A stretch of DNA of 8,088 nucleotides, from assembly GCA_003151665.1 (NCBI GenBank), contig PLYD01000132.1, positions 1 through 8,088 of the forward strand. Direction: 5' to 3'. Each line of letters opens with the position of its first letter. The stretch's first letter is position 1. The notes under the pieces are model-generated. The model did not search any database, had not been told where the DNA came from, and was given only the letters and a program-made list of their open reading frames with translations. Shown one piece after another: positions 6,105 to 8,088 of this stretch. Made by a program: the position numbers and the translations under genes. Source of the stretch: Candidatus Dormiibacterota bacterium. Its GTDB lineage: Bacteria > Chloroflexota > Dormibacteria > Dormibacterales > Dormibacteraceae.

Positions 6105-7334
6105 ATGCAGCATTCACCAGCCGAGGCGGCCATGAAGCGGCTCGACATCCTCGGTGCGATCAGCGAGGAACCGGACAGGCTGACCCGTCAGTTCGCAGGC
6201 GAGGCGATGCAGCGCGCGCACGACGAGGTGGCGGAATGGATGCGGCAGGCGGGCATGGTCGTGCGGCACGACCAGATCGGCAACCTGCGCGGGCGCTACG
6301 AGAGCGACGCGGCCGGCACGAACACGCTCATCATCGGCTCGCACCTCGACACTGTGCGCGACGCCGGCAGATATGACGGACCGCTCGGAGTCATGGTCGG
6401 AATCGCCGCGGTGCAGCGGCTGCACGATCTCGAGAAGCGGCTGCCGTTCGCAATCGAGGTCGTCGCCTTCGCGGACGAGGAGGGGCTGCGCTTCAGCTCC
6501 ACCTACCTCGGCAGCCGGGCGATGGCAGGCACGTTCGACCGCACCGACCTGGACCGCACCGACGCGGCAGGCACAACGATGGCCGAAGCGATCGCCACCT
6601 TCGGCGGTGACCCGTCGCGAATTGGCGAAGACGCGTGGCAGGGCGGCACGCTTCTCGGCTACGTCGAGGTTCACATCGAGCAGGGGCCTGTGCTCGAACG
6701 CCTTGGCCTGCCTTTGGGCGTCGTGACAGCGATCGCGGGGCAGGCTCGTTACCGGATCACGTACACGGGCGAGGCCGGGCACGCAGGCACCGTCCCGATG
6801 ACGGGTCGCCGCGACGCGCTGGCCGCGGCGGCGGAGTTCGTGCTCGCGGTCGAACGCGACGCCGAGTCAAACGATGGCCTCGTCGCCACCGTCGGCCAGC
6901 TCAGCGTGTATCCGGGTGCATCCAACGTCATTCCGGGTGAAGTTGCGCTGAGCCTCGACCTGAGGCATCCCGACGAGGGCGTCCGGGTCGAAAGCACCCG
7001 CCGGATTCTCGAGCGCGCGCGTGAGATCGCGGCTCGCCGCGGTGTCGCAACGAGCACCGAGCGGCTGAGCGAACACTCGTCAGTGCCCTGCTCACCCCGC
7101 TTGCTGGCGTTGCTGGCACAAGCCGTCGAAGCGGAGGGAATCACACCGGAACTTCTGGCAAGCGGCGCCGGCCACGATGGCGTCCCGATGTCGGCGCTGA
7201 CCGACGTGGCGATGCTCTTCGTGCGCTGCAAGGGCGGCATCAGCCACAACCCGGCGGAGTCGGTGACCACCGAGGACGTGTCTCTGTCGATCGTCGTGCT
7301 TAGCCGCTTCCTGGGGCTGCTCGCCAAAGCATGA
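6105..7334 (+). CDS. allC: Allantoate amidohydrolase-type M20 family Zn-dependent hydrolase
   Basis: This 409-residue M20/M40-type amidohydrolase matches allantoate amidohydrolases and the related N-carbamoyl-L-amino acid hydrolases. Allantoate amidohydrolase cleaves allantoate to ureidoglycine, ammonia and CO2. Two-metal site residues are visible: H80 (GSHLDTV), D91 (YDGPLG), catalytic E125 and metal E126 (ADEEG), H190 (EVHIEQGP) and H381 (GGISHNPAE). The dimerisation lid contains GEAGHAGTVPMTGRRDA. The start at 6105 follows the DUF3830 stop by 7 bases and gives the usual family N-terminus (AEAAMKRLDILGAISEEPDRLTR); an ATG at 6132, preceded by GAGG, is an alternative. Further upstream in-frame starts from 5919 overlap DUF3830 and give unrelated sequence. 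The stop overlaps the allantoinase ATG, supporting the allantoate role. An N-carbamoyl amino acid or ureido acid substrate cannot be excluded. Confidence 0.9.
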   Translation: MQHSPAEAAMKRLDILGAISEEPDRLTRQFAGEAMQRAHDEVAEWMRQAGMVVRHDQIGNLRGRYESDAAGTNTLIIGSHLDTVRDAGRYDGPLGVMVGIAAVQRLHDLEKRLPFAIEVVAFADEEGLRFSSTYLGSRAMAGTFDRTDLDRTDAAGTTMAEAIATFGGDPSRIGEDAWQGGTLLGYVEVHIEQGPVLERLGLPLGVVTAIAGQARYRITYTGEAGHAGTVPMTGRRDALAAAAEFVLAVERDAESNDGLVATVGQLSVYPGASNVIPGEVALSLDLRHPDEGVRVESTRRILERAREIAARRGVATSTERLSEHSSVPCSPRLLALLAQAVEAEGITPELLASGAGHDGVPMSALTDVAMLFVRCKGGISHNPAESVTTEDVSLSIVVLSRFLGLLAKA

Positions 7335-8088
7335 TCATTCGCGGCGGCACCGTCGTGACCTCTCGCGGGGTCGAGAAAGCCGACATCGCGATCGCCGGAG
7401 AGCAGATCACAGCAGTCGGACGAAACCTCGCCGATGAGGGCGAAGAGATCGACGCATCAGGGCTGCATGTGTTTCCAGGCGGCATCGATTCGCACGTCCA
7501 CTTCAATGAGCCGGGTCGTACCGAGTGGGAGGACATCGCGCACGGGTCGGCGGCGCTCGCCGCCGGCGGCTATACGAGCTTCATTGACATGCCGCTCAAC
7601 AACCTGCCCGTGACAACCGATGTCGCGGCGTTCGACCTCAAGCTCCGGGCGATGAAACGCTCGTCGAAGGTCGACTTCGGACTGTGGGCAGGGCTGGTGC
7701 CCGGCAATCTCGACCAGCTGGAACCGCTGGTACGGCGTGGGGTCATGGGCTTCAAGGCGTTCATGTGCCCGAGCGGGATCGACGAGTTTCCCGCGAGCGA
7801 CCTCAACACCCTCCGCGAGGGCATGAAGCGAATCGAGGCCCTCGACTCGATCCTCCTGGTCCACGCGGAGGACCCGGCGCGCCTCCTAGAGCCCACAGAG
7901 ACCGAGGCTCTCGACTTCATCCGCTCGCGGCCTCCCGACGCGGAGTGGTCGGCGATCGCCCAAGCGATCGACCTGGCGGACTCGACCGGTTGCCGGCTGC
8001 ACGTGGTGCACGTGAGCACCGCTCGCGGGTTGGATCTGATCCGCGAGGCGCGGGAAAAAGGTCTCGACGTCAGCGGCGAGACCTGCCC
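7331..8088 (+). CDS. allB: Allantoinase-type cyclic amidohydrolase, N-terminal part
   Basis: This is a member of the dihydroorotase/hydantoinase/allantoinase group of amidohydrolases, which open cyclic ureides; allantoinase converts allantoin to allantoate. 252 residues are visible and the gene runs off the right edge (usual length about 450). Metal ligands seen are H55 and H57 (DSHVHFNEPGRTEWE), the carbamylated lysine K142 (GFKAFMCPSGIDEF), H178 (LVHAED) and H227 (VVHVST). The metal aspartate would lie downstream. The stretches HFNEPGRTEWE and DMPLNNLPVTT are closer to bacterial allantoinases than to D-hydantoinase or dihydropyrimidinase, from recalled family sequences. The ATG overlaps the TGA of the allantoate amidohydrolase-type gene (ATGA), so the two consecutive steps are encoded as a coupled pair. 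A related cyclic ureide or hydantoin substrate remains possible. Confidence 0.9.
   Translation, partial: MIIRGGTVVTSRGVEKADIAIAGEQITAVGRNLADEGEEIDASGLHVFPGGIDSHVHFNEPGRTEWEDIAHGSAALAAGGYTSFIDMPLNNLPVTTDVAAFDLKLRAMKRSSKVDFGLWAGLVPGNLDQLEPLVRRGVMGFKAFMCPSGIDEFPASDLNTLREGMKRIEALDSILLVHAEDPARLLEPTETEALDFIRSRPPDAEWSAIAQAIDLADSTGCRLHVVHVSTARGLDLIREAREKGLDVSGETC

Noticed and set aside
5480..6148. Minus-strand open frame of 222 codons over the deaminase end and DUF3830
   Set aside because: It crosses two well-supported genes antisense and shows no recognisable motif.

Overview
The window is a compact, high-GC (roughly two-thirds G+C) bacterial catabolic locus made of two divergent operons that share a 67-base intergenic region (4343-4409). 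All seven stop codons inside the window are TGA, GTG is used as a start at least three times, and most genes overlap by four bases. This suggests a high-GC soil-type bacterium such as an actinobacterium or a member of Chloroflexota. The host cannot be fixed from the sequence alone. There is no sign of phage, transposon, RNA gene or CRISPR.

Leftward operon (minus strand, 4342 down to 1): an NCS1 nucleobase/ureide-type permease, a metal-dependent hydrolase of the cyclase/kynurenine formamidase/isatin hydrolase family, then a three-subunit molybdenum hydroxylase of the xanthine dehydrogenase/CoxLMS type. The hydroxylase genes run in the order FAD subunit, [2Fe-2S] subunit, molybdopterin subunit, and the last one runs off the left edge. 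From the cyclase onward the genes are joined by GTGA, GTGA and ATGA overlaps. A strong 11-bp hairpin separates the permease from the cyclase.

Rightward operon (plus strand, 4410 to 8088): a CodA-type cytosine deaminase homologue, a small DUF3830 (cyclophilin-like) protein of unknown function, an allantoate amidohydrolase-type M20 hydrolase, and an allantoinase-type cyclic amidohydrolase that runs off the right edge.

Taken together, the genes encode uptake, deamination, hydroxylation, ring opening and ureide hydrolysis of a nitrogen heterocycle. One consistent reading is purine salvage for nitrogen: isoguanine to xanthine by the deaminase, xanthine to urate by the hydroxylase, then allantoin to allantoate and beyond. 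The enzymes from urate to allantoin are not in the window. Alternatives are an oxidative pyrimidine route through barbiturate-like intermediates, or a creatinine/hydantoin route. The deaminase carries Ser at the position of E. coli CodA Asp314, so cytosine should not be assumed as its substrate. The cyclase-family hydrolase and DUF3830 have no place in the textbook purine pathway, and they are the most interesting unknowns here.
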